NCBI GenBank assembly: GCA_947685225.1 | Contig: CANTUV010000015.1 | Span: 7,440,001-7,504,000 of the forward strand | Length of the DNA stretch: 64,000 bases | Direction of reading: 5' to 3' | From: Garcia nutans | Taxonomy: Eukaryota; Streptophyta; Magnoliopsida; Malpighiales; Euphorbiaceae | In this document: positions 10,395 through 22,152 of the stretch, piece after piece | How positions within the stretch are numbered: position 1 is the stretch's first letter | How the letters are laid out: each line of letters opens with the position of its first letter | Position numbers and translations under genes: made by a program | Notes under the pieces: generated by a model | What the model saw: only the letters and a program-made list of their open reading frames with translations | What the model was told of the DNA's origin: nothing | Database searches by the model: none

Positions 10395-10929
10395 TATGGT
10401 GCCAAGCCTCAAGGTTCTGAGTTTACTCCTAATTTGAACATGCCTAGTCTAACTAAAACCTACTTGGATCGACAGAAGCTAAGCTGGCCTACAAATTACA
10501 CTTATCGTCTGCCATAAATTTTGCATTTGTTAATTCTTTAGATAATGATGTTAGGATGAACAACAATGATAATAAAGGATGTTTTCACTTCTTTTATAAT
10601 TTGTCATCACTTTGCACTATTGTATTATTTATTTTTCCCTAACAGTCAGATTATTCAAAATAGTACACATAGAACAATTTTAACATTAAATCCATTTTAT
10701 TAAATTGGGGAACAACAAAAAACATAAAGCCAACATACACAAGATCGCTCATGTTGCCAACCAGCCCTTTCGGATTTTCTAATTGATAATTTTCTCTCAT
10801 TTAGCCCTAATTATTGCCTAGCCCACCTTTATTCTGAACTAGCAACTGCTTTAACTTTTGCCTAGGCCACCCTTTCGGGTTTTCAACCTAGCGAGCTCTT
10901 CTTTTGTTTTTTCAAACATAAAATCTCTT
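10395..10929. other. convergent intergenic region of element I
   Basis: Lies between the end of the plus-strand DUF7745-like gene and the end of minus-strand pol. It is AT-rich, then holds two or three more copies of the gggttttcaacctagcgagc repeat (10,770-10,910). No reading frame is seen. Equivalent to 44,200-44,680. Confidence 0.55.
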
Positions 10930-12921
10930 TAACCTGTCAATGTTCACCGGCTTACTAAACTCGTTCCCATCCATGTATGACAAATTTACTGCACCCTTGT
11001 TGTTCATAACATGTTTCACAACATACGACCCTTCCCAACCAGGTCTAAACTTCCCTCTTGGATAAGGGACATTAAGCTTGTATTACTTCAATACTAAGTC
11101 ACCGACTTTAAGCTTCTTGATCTTAACCCTTCTATTGTAGGCCCAATCTATCTTTCTTTGATGCAATTGATGATGATAAAATGTCTTTAACATTCTTTCT
11201 TCTAATAAGGCCAACTGCGCATATCTACTTTCTACACATTTTGTCTCAGGCAATTCAGCTTCCAGGACCACCCTCAGTGATTTGATCGCAATCTCAATCG
11301 GTAATACTGCTTTCATCCCATAAACCAAGGAAAACAACATCATTCCCATTGCAGTTTGCACACTTATCCTGTACCCCATAAAGCAAAAGGAATCATCTCC
11401 GACTAATCCCTGTATATCTCAGTCATCTTAGATAGAATTTGCTTAATTTTCTTAGTTGTTGCTTTCACTGCACCATTAGCCTTTGGTCTATAAGGGAAAG
11501 ATCGATGATGACAGATCTAGTATTTTGAGAATAAATCCCTAACGGCTCCTTGAAACTGCACTTCGTTGTCTGATATTATACTATGCGGGACCCCATACCT
11601 GCAGATGAGATTTTTCTCAATAAATATAGCAATTTAATTTTTCACCGGCTTGTTGAAAGATTCAGCCTTAACCCATTTTGAAAAATAATCCACTGTTACT
11701 ATAATGAATCGATGACTGTTCGAAGCCATCGGATGTATCTCCCCAATAATCTCAATCCCCAAGTTGTGAAAGGCCAGGATGAAGACACAAAATGTAATTC
11801 TTCAGGAGGCATGTGATCCAAATTACCATAAATCTAGCACTGTTGGCACTTCTTTACAAAATCAATTCAGTCTCTTTCTATGGTTAGCCAATAGTAACCT
11901 TGTCGAATTATCTTCTTAAATAGGGCCAACCCATTCATGTGGGGTTCACAACTTCCCACATGTATTTTTGACATGATCCACTCAACTTCAGACTTCCTCA
12001 AGCACCTTAAATGCTCCTTGTTAGGCTATCTTCGATACAACTCTCCATGATAGATAATGTATTGCAAAGACCCTCGCCTTATAGCCCTTCTCTCTTCCTT
12101 TGTTGCATCTTGTGGGTATTCCCTACTTTTCAAAAGTTGTCTTATAGTGTCATACCATACATCTTGGTCCTTATCAGTTTTCATGACTGTCTCATACTCA
12201 TAACAAGGAGTCGATGAATTGGTTAAAACCAGAGGCTTAAGGAATAGCTTAACATGATCTTCCCATACAAAAGCCAAGGTGGCTAGGGCATCGACCATCT
12301 GATTTTATTCTCTTGGCAGGTGTATAAATCTGCACTCCTTAAAAGTCTTCTTCTTCATCATGGTCAAATAATTATGGTATGGTTTTAGCTTTTTTTCCTT
12401 CAACTCCTATTCTCCATTTACTTATGACACCACTAGCAAAGAATCGCGAAAGACCTGCACTGTATCGACCTTCATAATTAACAAGGTTTCCAAACAAAAA
12501 ATGCATGCTTCATATTCCACCATGTTGTTGGTTGCCCTAAATTCAACTTCTTAGCTAGAGGAATAAGCTCCCCTTCTGGCGATTCCAAAATTACTCTTAG
12601 GCCAGCCCTTTTCTATTTATGGCTCCATCAAAGTACATCTTTCACCCTTGGACTTCTATGGCCTCTAAATGTTCATCAAAAAATTTTAAAATCAATTCTT
12701 CATTGCCAGGCAATGGTTGTTGAGCCAAGAATTCTACTATTACTCTTCCTTTAATGGTCTTCCTGGTTATATACTCAATCTCGAATTCTTCTAAGATTAT
12801 CAACCATCTACCATACTTCACAATCAACGAGGGTGTCTCCCTCATATACTTCACTGGATCCATTCTGGAAATTTTTTGTACACTATAAGATTGAAAGTAA
12901 GCCGCAACTTCTTAGATGACC
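10930..12921 (-). pseudogene. Tat-like pol: RNase H and integrase part, element I
   Basis: Read on the minus strand from 12,863: the RT/RNase H connection (PSLIVKYGRWLIILEEFEIEY, shortened), RNase H remnants ending in NQMVDALATLA (about 12,300), the integrase zinc-binding region near 11,900 (HVGSCEPHMNG and CQQC), and the integrase C-terminal part with FSLVYGMKAVLPIEI (11,379-11,083). The VYGMEAVLP-type block and the SLRVVLE segment are typical of Tat/Athila-group integrases. Many stops and frame changes make it non-functional. It is separated from its RT by the solo LTR at 12,927-15,471 and mirrors 44,680-46,733. Confidence 0.8.
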
Positions 12922-13804
12922 AAACCTGTAATATCCTCATTTATGCCCTAGAAGTTTTGTATGTTGTTGTTATTGTGGTTGTTTTAAATTGTAAGATAAA
13001 GAATTGGGAAAAGAAAAGTATTTGTGTTTTGGGAAGGATTTAGGGTTTAGAGAGAATGGTATATGTTGTGTATATGTTGATATATATAACATATAAATGG
13101 GTCAAAGAAGAGTCAAGGTGTTGGTTAGTGGAAGAAGATATTTTATTGTTGAGTGTGTAAGTACATATATGGGCTTATATAAGACAAAAGGTTAGTTATA
13201 TGTTTGAGGGCATTTTGGTAATTGTTTGGATGAAATGCATGGTGGAGATTAAGAAGGAAAGAGAGGTTGACTTGTGCATTTTCTTTTCTTCTCATGTTTG
13301 TGCCGGCCATTGAAGAAGACAAAGGGAAAGAGAAGTGTTCTTGATGCTATACTCAAATTGATGAAAGAATTGAGAGATTTGGTGAAAGATTTGTGGAATT
13401 TCTTCATATAAGGTAAGATCTTCTCTTTAATTTCTTCAATTCTTTTGAAGTGGTGTGAGAATGAGAAAGGAATTAGGTTTTGTTGGTGTGATGATGAGAT
13501 AAGTTTGTGTTATGTTTTTAAGTGTTAAAATTTATTGTAAGTTAAAAGATGGAATTAGTGTTGGGTTGATTGTGAAGATTGTATGTTTAAATGGATGTTG
13601 TTTTTGAAAGATGAAAAAGGATGGTGATTAATTAGGGTTTTGAGATGGTGTTTGTTTAATTGTGATATTAATGTGTTTTAAAGTGATTATTGTAATGAAT
13701 ATGTGTTTAGAACATTGATTATGTTCATTTGAAGCATGTGGTATGATGTATATTGAGTTTAAATGCAATTGGGAAAGTGTTGGCTTTGGTTAGGGTTTTG
13801 ATTA

Positions 13805-14050
13805 TGGGTGACACGGCCAAAAGCTATGGGAAACACGGCCAAGACATGAAATTTTGAAGGTGTTGGATTGATTTTTGAGAGACACGGCCGTGTCCCCAAG
13901 CCGTGTTTGCTACTGCCAAAGTTTGGTTGAGAGACACGGCCACAAGCTTGGCCGTGTCCCTTGCCCGTGTTTCTTACTGTCCAATTGGTTTGAGTGACAC
14001 GGCCACAAGCTTGGCCGTGTCCCTCATGTGTGCTGCCCGTGTCTCTCATA
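13805..14050. repeat. palindromic GACACGGCC/GGCCGTGTC array in the solo LTR
   Basis: Four or more pairs of gacacggcc and ggccgtgtc flank short spacers, often around aagctt. Close relatives of this motif form arrays in the unrelated Athila-like LTRs at 27,735-28,105 and 32,540-33,000. Confidence 0.75.
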
Positions 14051-14544
14051 TGGGTTAGGTAAGTTTTGTTTTCCTTGACCTAGTTGCAATGTTTTGGTTC
14101 TTCAAAGGTAGGTTGGTTCCTAAACCTAAACTTAAACACTCTAAACATACTTTAAACTATGAATGAGATAATCAAATGCATATGAAAGATCCTAAAGCTA
14201 TGAATCATATAAATTGTTCTTTGCCCTAATTGCATTGTTGAGATTTAAACAAGGTTATGTTATGCATTGTGAAAGGTAATGTGTTTTTTGAGTAATGTAC
14301 TTTGAAATGTTATATCAAAGATGTGATATCAATGATGCTTTATGCATAATATGAATTGAAATGTGAAATGTGATACAAAGCCATTGTTTTTGGCTATGAT
14401 GATGATATTGAGAGAAAGAAGGCAGGTATGCCTAAATGTTGATGATAATTGGAAATGGAAATGATAATTGAATAATAAATGAATTGTGTGGCTAATGTGT
14501 TATTCCATTTTCAGAGTTGGTTGTTGGTGGCATGCCTAATAAGT

Positions 14545-14715
14545 GTAACAATCTCTTGAAGTTAGGTTGGATTGAATCCTTGAAGCCTAATTGAGATGTT
14601 ACCACCCTTGAAGCTAGGTTGGGTTGGTTCTTGAAGCCAAGTTGGGTTGAAGCTTAGCATGCTTTGCTCCCCTTGAAGCTTGGTTGAACCTAATCCTTGA
14701 AGCCTAGTTGGGTAT
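14545..14715. repeat. tandem repeat (ccttgaagcctagttggg) in the solo LTR
   Basis: Seven or so degenerate units of roughly 20-30 bp with a ttgaagc core. It sits about 330 bp upstream of the double hairpin, the same relative place as the ccctcaccattgg repeats in the other Tekay-like LTRs. Confidence 0.6.
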
Positions 14716-15039
14716 ATGATATTGATAAATGTAATGATAGAACCAAAACATTAACTCTGAAAATTGAATGGCATATTAGTGTGTCTTGGGCCCATGCTTG
14801 TCTATGGTTAATGTGAGTCATGAATGATGCTTGTCTTTGCTTAATGTTGATTATGAATGATTAAATGAATACTAATGAGGTATATGATAAGATGTTGAAA
14901 TATGATATGTCTATTTATGTTGAGTTATGAAATGTAAAGGCATGTTGTTAGTTTTGCATATATGATGTTACATGTATAATATGGATTGAGAATTGGCATT
15001 GCATTGCATCAAAGCAAAACATTAGCATGTTTTATCTTA

Positions 15040-15077
15040 CTAAGCCGTTGGCTTAGCGCGATAGTGTTTGATCGCGC
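15040..15077 (+). other. double hairpin in the solo LTR
   Basis: Two consecutive perfect 7-bp stems: ctaagcc/ggcttag with a 3-nt loop (15,040-15,056) and gcgcgat/atcgcgc with an 8-nt loop (15,056-15,077). A comparable pair occurs in the Tekay-like LTRs at 47,221-47,261 and 55,269-55,309 with different sequence. Confidence 0.7.
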
Positions 15078-15476
15078 AGGTAGTAGAGTTGGTAGAGTTG
15101 AACCCGAGAGTTCATCAAGACCGAGTGAGAGTAGACAGTGAAGAGTTGATTTTTGAGGACTTAAAGATCAGAGCAGATTTGCCAATCATGTATTTTTCTT
15201 TTATATTTTGTAAAGTAATGTTTATAATGTAAATATGTACCTAATTTATAACTTCCGCTGTGTAATATTTAAATGTATATATATATGTATATCTAATATG
15301 TTTTATATTTTAAGTCAATGATTTAATTTCTATAATGTATAATGATTAGGGTATTGTATCAAGTTTAAAATGTTTTGAATGTTAAGAAAACCGTAGCATC
15401 CCTATGTTTGGTGCACTTATGCTACATTGTTGTGATTGTAGTGTGTGTGCATTGGATGTGGGGGTGTTACAAAACC

Positions 15477-16480
15477 ACATCTATACAGGTCTTTTTAATG
15501 ATACTATACTTAATCTCATAAGGTAGGAGCTTTTTACTTAAATAGTAAATTACATACTCAACTCATACGCTTGTGCTAACATTGCTCCTATTGACTTTTC
15601 TTCTACTGCTAAGTATATTAACAAAAGGTATACCGGGTCTAAGTGGTTCCAAAATAGGTGGATTTATTAAATACTTTTTATACACTCAAAGGCCCTTTGA
15701 CACTCTTCATTCCACTTGACTGGCTGGTTCTTTCTAAGCAATATAAAGATAGGTTCACAGATTGTGGTGAGCTTTGCTATGAACCTGTTATGTATTGTAA
15801 CCTGCCAATAAACCCCTAAACTTCCTTCTCCATCTTAGGGGATGACATATCCCTAATTGCATTAAACTTGTGAGGTTCAATCTCAATGCCATTTGGACCA
15901 ATCATGTGTCCCAACATCTTGCCTGAAGTAACCCCAAACAAACACTTCTTTGGGTTCAACCTTAGCTTATATTTTACTGCTCTTTCAAAGAAGATCTCTA
16001 CATTTTTAAAGTGCTGCTCTCTTGTATCTGAGTTCATCATCATATCATCAGTATAGACCTCAACTTCCTTATGCATCATGTCATGAATAAAGGTGGTGGC
16101 CATCTTCTTGTAGGTTGCTCCAGCATTTTTTAACCCAAACGACCACACCCTATAGTAAAATATACCCCACATTGTGATGAAGGCAGTTATAACTTTATCC
16201 TCATGGGCCATTAACACTTAGTTGTATATGGAAAATCCATCTATGAATAAGTGTAGCACGCTAGAGGTTGAAGTATATATAAGGACATCTATATGGGGTA
16301 AAGGAAAATCATCTTTAGGGGAAGCCTTGTTTAAGTCTCTGCAGTCCACACAAACTCTAATTATCCTATCTTTCTTTGAAATGGGTACTATGTTAGCTAA
16401 CCAGTTAGGATAAGCTATCACCTCAAGAAACTTTACTTGTATCTGCTTAGTGCCTTCTTCTTTGACTAGTTCTGCCCATT
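15477..16480 (-). pseudogene. Tat-like reverse transcriptase, element I
   Basis: Minus-strand frames give NWLANIVPISKKD, VCVDCRDLNKASPKDDFPLPH (partial list) and then VYTDDMMMNS, the RT catalytic site (YTDD where most relatives have YVDD), followed by LNPKKCLFGV and a thumb region with GFIGRLQYI. The RDLNKASPKDDFPLPHID type is characteristic of Tat/Athila-group RT. A stop at 16,218 lies in the middle of the palm and several more lie towards 15,480, where the solo LTR cuts in. Confidence 0.85.
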
Positions 16481-16499
16481 CTAGCCTTAACCATTTAAG

Positions 16500-17960
16500 C
16501 TTTTGTTTGATAGGTTTCTTGTGAGTATAAGTGGGAATTGTGTGCTCGACTATATCTGATCAATTTCAGGCATATCCTTATAAGACCAAGCAAAGATTTC
16601 TTCATACTTTATAAATAATTTTTCTAATCTCTCTCTCTTTTCAGGAATAAGGCTGGATGCTATACTAATATTTTTAGGATGGTCGGTTGTTCTCAAATTT
16701 AATGATTGTGTGTCAATAGAGTTATTATTAAAAATGCTCATGTAATCACTACTTGAATGTATGCAACCATGAGGAAAAATATCATACAAGTAAGCAAAAT
16801 TAGACTTTATTGCATTCATCTTAGAAAAGAAAACACCATCATCCTCATACAGAGTAGGCAAATTAAAATCAAAATAAAAGTCATTATTCTCATAATCATA
16901 AACCAAAAGACTTTCAAACTGGTCTTCAATTAGAGCAACAATCTCTTATGGACTCTTCTAGATCTTCAGGATAGCTTCCTTCTTCTCTTCTGGGCTAGAT
17001 TCCTTGTCAGCTGGCAAGGCAAGCTTTTTCTCCATCTATTCCACTAGTTCAGCAACATCAGCAAAGATCTCAAAGCCTAGAATTATCTTCCCCATGAATA
17101 TTGTTGGCTCTGGCTTTCCTTAGAGTGGTCCCATGTCTGGAGCTTTGACAAAAATCTCTTACAAGCGGAGGAAAAGTCATCTTTTCATTCTTTTTTAGTA
17201 GGACACCTTCATTAGCTTCATTGTATCCCAAGCCTTTTCTAGAAGTTTGAGTCTTGAAATTTGGAAGTTCTGTCACACTTGTCTTCACTTTTTCAAGGCT
17301 AGTGCCTGATAGGTAATTCATATTCTTCATCATAGTCAAGGCTCTAGGGTTCACTATCTTATTATCAGAAACAATAGCCATTTGAAATCCATTAAGAGGC
17401 CTTTAAATCATTAGAGTGTTCACCACTTCATTGTCCTTACCCTCCTCGATAACCACTATCTTATCCCCATTTGGGAACTTGATCTTTTGATGAAGTATAG
17501 AAGGAACTCCACTAAGATGATGAAACCAGGGTCATAATAATGCAAACTCTACCGTAGATTCAAAAGGGCCAGCCTTCACAATAACTTTAAAGGTTCCTTT
17601 GGCATGCCTTTTTCTATTATCATAAGCCCTAATTGTCACCTCGGTTGGGCTTAGATCCCTTGTTGACATAGTAAGCTTTGGCAAGAACTTGAGTGGGTAG
17701 ACATTTATGGCAGATCCATCATCAACTATGACACATGGAGTCCTTTTTCCTTTGACATCTACTTTGATAAAATGTGGATGAATGTGATCTCTCCCTTCTT
17801 CTGGTAAATCTGCATTTGCAAACGACACCATTCCCACATCAACCTTGTTCTTCTTTTGAACATCCTCATATTTCATCACTCCTTCAACTTTCACAAAATT
17901 AACCAGCTCCTCTAGTGTTACATAAGTGGAAATCGGCATGCGAGCCATAACTTTGGCCAT
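16500..17960 (-). pseudogene. Tat-like protease and linker, element I
   Basis: A minus-strand frame from 17,960 to 17,532 contains VIVDDGSAINVYPL, an aspartic protease active site with DDGS in place of the usual D(S/T)G, as in Tat-group proteases. Downstream frames (17,381-17,070 and 16,906-16,550) form the protease-to-RT linker and end in a segment with EKRERLEKLFIKYEEIFAWSYKDMPEI, shortened here, which is the usual lead-in to RT. Separate frames show several frameshifts. Confidence 0.7.
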
Positions 17961-17999
17961 AGTTTCTTGATGCTTTTTGGATGTAGCTAGTAAACATCA

Positions 18000-19678
18000 T
18001 CTTCCTCTTCTTTACCCCACTATTTCAACTTCTTTTCCCTTATCGACTTCTACTTCTTTTGGGGGTGGTCTTGCATAAGGCTTACCAAAGTGAGTGTTCA
18101 TTACTTCATCCTCTTAAGGCTCGGACTAGGTCCACTCCTCCTTCTTTGGCTCGGAATCATCATCACTATCAGTTGAATCTCAGAACTTGCTTACAACATA
18201 GATGGCTACTTCCTTCTCAACCACAACTTACTCTATCTTGCTAAGTACCACTTCTTCTTCAATTGCTTCACTGCCTACATCTTGGAAAGAGGACAAAATA
18301 AATTTCTCATTTAAACCTCCTCCGATCATGAAAGTTGTCAGTGTTGGTACCCTGTTGAACCTTCACAATGGCTTGTCTTTTATGCCAGGTTTGATAGGTT
18401 TGGACAACTTCTCACTATCAATTAAATTTTGGATCTCATGCCTCAACCTTAGATATTTGTCCATCTCATGCCCTTGCATTTGGTGGAATTGGTAAAATGC
18501 CTTGGTATCAAAGTTAGGTGGTAGAGGATTTGGCAATGGGCGAGGAGTCAATGATTGCAACAGCCCGCTCTTCTGTAACTTATTGAAAACCCAAGATAGT
18601 GATTTTCCCAATTTTGAAAATTGCCGCCTTCCTCATTGGCCAGTTGTATTTACATCGACTGCCTTTTGGGTGCTTTGGTTGCGAGATTGATAGCTCCGTT
18701 TCTCATTCCTTCTTGTAGAAAAATATTTCTTCTCTCTTTCCCATTCTTCTATTTATAAACCATCTTTCAAAAGGTCTTTAAAATCCTTGATAAGGGTGTG
18801 AGACATCCTTTCACAAAGATTAGGAAACACCCCTCTTACAATCATCTTAATTTGATTTGATTCATCGAGCCTCTTCTTGAGCAATGAGGCCTTGTTTCTC
18901 CACCTTTTCACATAATCAACAAAATTCTCATTTTGTTTCTACTTGATCAACTCAACTTCCATCAAGGTAACTTCCAATTCAACATTGTATCCATATTGCT
19001 GGATGAAAGCGTTGTACAAAGAATTCCAATTCTTTTGAGTATCATCCTCTAAGGTGTTGAACCAATTCTGCACAATAGGATCTAATGTAAGCATGAAATA
19101 CCTTAGAGTTTAAGCCTTAGTAGCTCGGGCATACTGCATAGTAGTGATGTATTGCTTGACATGAAGTTGAGGGTTGCTAGTTCCATTGAAATTAGCAAAA
19201 GAAAGTATTTTGAACTTATAAAAGACTTCCTCATCTTGTTCGAATAGTTTGTCCACCTCTGACAGTTCTTCTGTCTTCAGCTTCTTTCAAACTTTTCTCC
19301 AGATCAACAATCATCTTCTTCACATTTGAAGTTTCAGTCTTTTCAACAGTTGACTTCTCCACAACCTTTGGCTCATGCTTCTTATCTTGAGGATCTTGGA
19401 AGAATTGAGCCTAGTCATCATCATCATCAAGCATTACCTTGTCATTATCCATGGCTGCTTCACCAACCTTAGCCTTTTCTCTGTTTTTTGCTTCTTAGTA
19501 CTAGCAGGTGCTTCAATAGTATTCCCTAATAGTGCAACTGGTTGGCTTTTCATGGTCTCAGCTAGGACCCCTTTAGTTCTTCCATCTTGGAGTTGAGTGC
19601 ATCATCTACCATCTTCTTAACATGCGTAGGATCCATTGATTTTGGTGAGAAGCTGACTGAATCATTGCTAGATTCCAT
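18000..19678 (-). pseudogene. Tat-like gag, element I
   Basis: The likely start is the ATG at 19,678 (MESSNDSVSFSPKSMDPTHV), followed by decayed gag sequence and a nucleocapsid-like frame at 18,611-18,363 with FYQFHQMQGHEMD and LRHEIQNLID. Gag proteins of this group have that HxxxGHxTDxC-like block. The frame is interrupted by many stops. The 5' LTR expected to the right is displaced by the inverted fragment at 20,137. Confidence 0.65.
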
Positions 19679-20136
19679 GTCACTGGTGTAGGTTAGATTA
19701 TTATAGGCTCTTAAACTGCTATACTCCAGGGCTATGAGCCAGAAAAGATTAATGACGTATAATACAATGCATGTATACATGTATGCATGGATGCACAAGT
19801 AATGAAAAACAAACGAACCAAAAGAGTAAAAATGAACCTTCTCACCTTATATCTTCCACACATGAATGATGAGTCTCTTTTTCTAAGTATATGGATAACA
19901 AAATATCAACATGGGATATCTTGTTTTTTGAACAATTCACTTGGACGGTTTAACCAATAATTGTATTTTCAAACTTAGAAGTTAGTTCATGATAATTTCT
20001 TTTAATTAAGTCTTAATCTATTAGTCCAACAAAAAGGTAGCTTTTATACTATATTAGATTAAAATTAAATTAATAATGATGAAGCAGTGCCCATTTAAAT
20101 GGAAAGTTGGGTACATGATTTGGTCGAAAATGAGTG
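19679..20136. other. leader region upstream of element I gag
   Basis: AT-rich, with a short alternating catgtatacatgtatgcatg tract at about 19,765. I looked for a primer-binding site on the minus strand and did not find a convincing one. No gene is seen. Confidence 0.4.
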
Positions 20137-20906
20137 TATCTAACTATTTGGTATCCCTTGGTGGGCAACTACAACATAAATTCTTCAAAACCACACTCTC
20201 GGATCATCCTCTGGACTGCCCGCGGTGCTTTCTCTTACCACAGGCGGGCCTTCTGAACATTCGCGCCACATGGATCACACAGCTAATAAACTGCCACAAT
20301 AAAGGTAAGTCCAGCTAGGTAAGTATATCAGTCCTACTAATTATTCTAAAAAATACAAAAAAATAAGAAAAATATATAATATACCATAAAAATTATTTTC
20401 AGCACCCCAATAATTTTATTATTTTACTTGATTTATTCCTTTTATTTTTAGCATTTTTTGCATCATGACTAGTATTTTGTTTAGTTTATTTTACTCATGC
20501 ATAAAACCTTCTTTTTATTATTATTTTATCAATTTATCTACCGCCAATATTAATATTTTTCTAAGAGAAAAAAACAACAAAAAAATTAGTTTTCATACGT
20601 ATAGATTAATTTGCATGTCTTAACACTATTATTATTTATTTTCCATAATTTTTGCTAAATTAGTCCTAAAAGTTCTTCATATATATATATATAGCAATTT
20701 TTTGCATTAATGCTTTCATATTACTTTGTCTATTTTCACAAATGTTTAAATCCTCAAAAATTAGTTTTCATACATAAGTTTTGTTTTTGCATTAATTTAT
20801 TTTACTACTATAAATAATAAAATTGCACTAAAATTATGTAAAAATTCTACTAAAAATTGTAATAAAAAATAATAAATGAAATACCTGTGTTTTTTCCTAA
20901 TGAAAT

Positions 20907-20936
20907 ACCCTAGTGGAAATGCACCTCCACTAGGGT
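20907..20936 (-). other. perfect 10-bp hairpin in the inverted PMD leader
   Basis: accctagtgg and its exact complement flank a 10-nt loop. The copy at 5,940-5,970 has a mutated form, so the stem may be ancestral. It lies between the TATA box and the splice donor of the PMD leader. Confidence 0.5.
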
Positions 20937-21140
20937 GGGAACCAGATCCAACCCGCTATTTCTGAGGTAAGCACGCAATTCAGGATCTATACACAGTCTA
21001 GTCTTAGATGCATGTTGATTTATTGCCACTTTTATAAGCTAAAAAAATCTTTAACAAGCAGCTTGCAAAGTTTTTTTTTCTTTTCTCTGACAATTGGAAA
21101 GTGTTTGAAGGTTTGAATGAAATGAATGCATAATACATCC

Positions 21141-21150
21141 TATTTATAGA
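21141..21150 (-). promoter_or_regulatory. TATA box of the inverted PMD promoter
   Basis: Reads tctataaata on the minus strand, the same block as 5,729-5,737 on the plus strand, with matching flanks for hundreds of bases. Confidence 0.55.
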
Positions 21151-21509
21151 GAATGGAGACTGAAATAAAGTTAAAAAAAGCATGTTCATGTGCTTATAAG
21201 TCAAATAAAGTAAAAGAACATCAATAATTTGTCTTATGTCTTGTTTCAATACTTTATGTCGCTTTTCAACAATATGTCTCGTTTCAATAATTCACATTTA
21301 CTTTCAAGTAATTCATATTAGACACAACACACGTATACACAGTAATAGATATTTATTGTAGGTCTATATTTTTAGGTATCTAAAAAGTATTTTTTGTGCT
21401 CATAAATATTTTTTTCACGCAGGGGACAAGAAAACATAAGTATCCATATATAGTAAACAATAGCCAATTTTTTGCAAAATGCTTTACTAACTACAATTAA
21501 TTTTTTACA

Positions 21510-22085
21510 GGTGTCTCGGGTCCATAATCCCAACCAAACTCGGGTCCAGAACTCAACCAACCTCAGGTCCAGAACCCAAATCAAGTCTCAGGTCCAGAAC
21601 CTAAAAAATCTCGGGTCTAAAATCCAAACCTACCTCGGGTCCAGAATTCAAATTCAGTCTTAGATCTAGAACCCAAATCAATCTCAGATCCAAGTACTAA
21701 CTAATCATATCTCGGGTCCATAACCCAACCAATCACATCTCGGGTTCAGAACCAAACCAGTCTCAGGTTTAGAACCCAAATCAGTCTCGATTCCAGAACC
21801 CAAACCCAACTAATCATATCACGGGTCCAGAATCAAAATCTAGTCTCTAGTCTAAGTACCCAACCAATCCAGTTTTAGGTCCAAAATCCAAATCAAATCT
21901 AGTCTCGGGTCTAGAATCCCATCCAGTCTTGGGTCTAGAACCCAATTCAGTCTCAGGCCCAGAATCCAAACCGATCTCAGGTTCAGAACCCAATTGAATC
22001 ATTTTTGGGTCCAGAGCCTAAATCAGTCTCGAGTTCAGAACCTAAATTAATCAATCCCCGAGTTCAGAATCCATCCTTGTCCAAA
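21510..22085. repeat. 24-bp minisatellite, inverted copy
   Basis: Same unit as at 2,500 and 4,590 but in reverse orientation (ctcgggtccagaacccaaat). It starts directly at the cacctgtaaaaaatt block. Confidence 0.85.
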
Positions 22086-22152
22086 ATCAACTCGAAGTCA
22101 TGTTGCTTTTCACTCACTGAATAAATTCAAGATCGTTCAAGCAGGGACAAAC

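Larger units (their letters stand above)
12927..15471 (+). mobile_element. solo LTR of a Tekay-like Ty3/gypsy element
   Basis: The 2,545-bp insertion starts tgtaatatcc and ends gggtgttaca, an imperfect terminal inverted repeat with TG..CA ends. It is flanked by a perfect 5-bp target duplication, aaacc, at 12,922-12,926 and 15,472-15,476. No internal coding region is present, so it is a solo LTR left by recombination. A plus-strand TATA box (tatataag) is at 13,176-13,183. It interrupts the RT-RNase H part of the Tat-like pol. Terminal sequence and internal layout resemble the Tekay-like LTRs at 46,739 and 54,787, but it is a different family. Confidence 0.88.
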
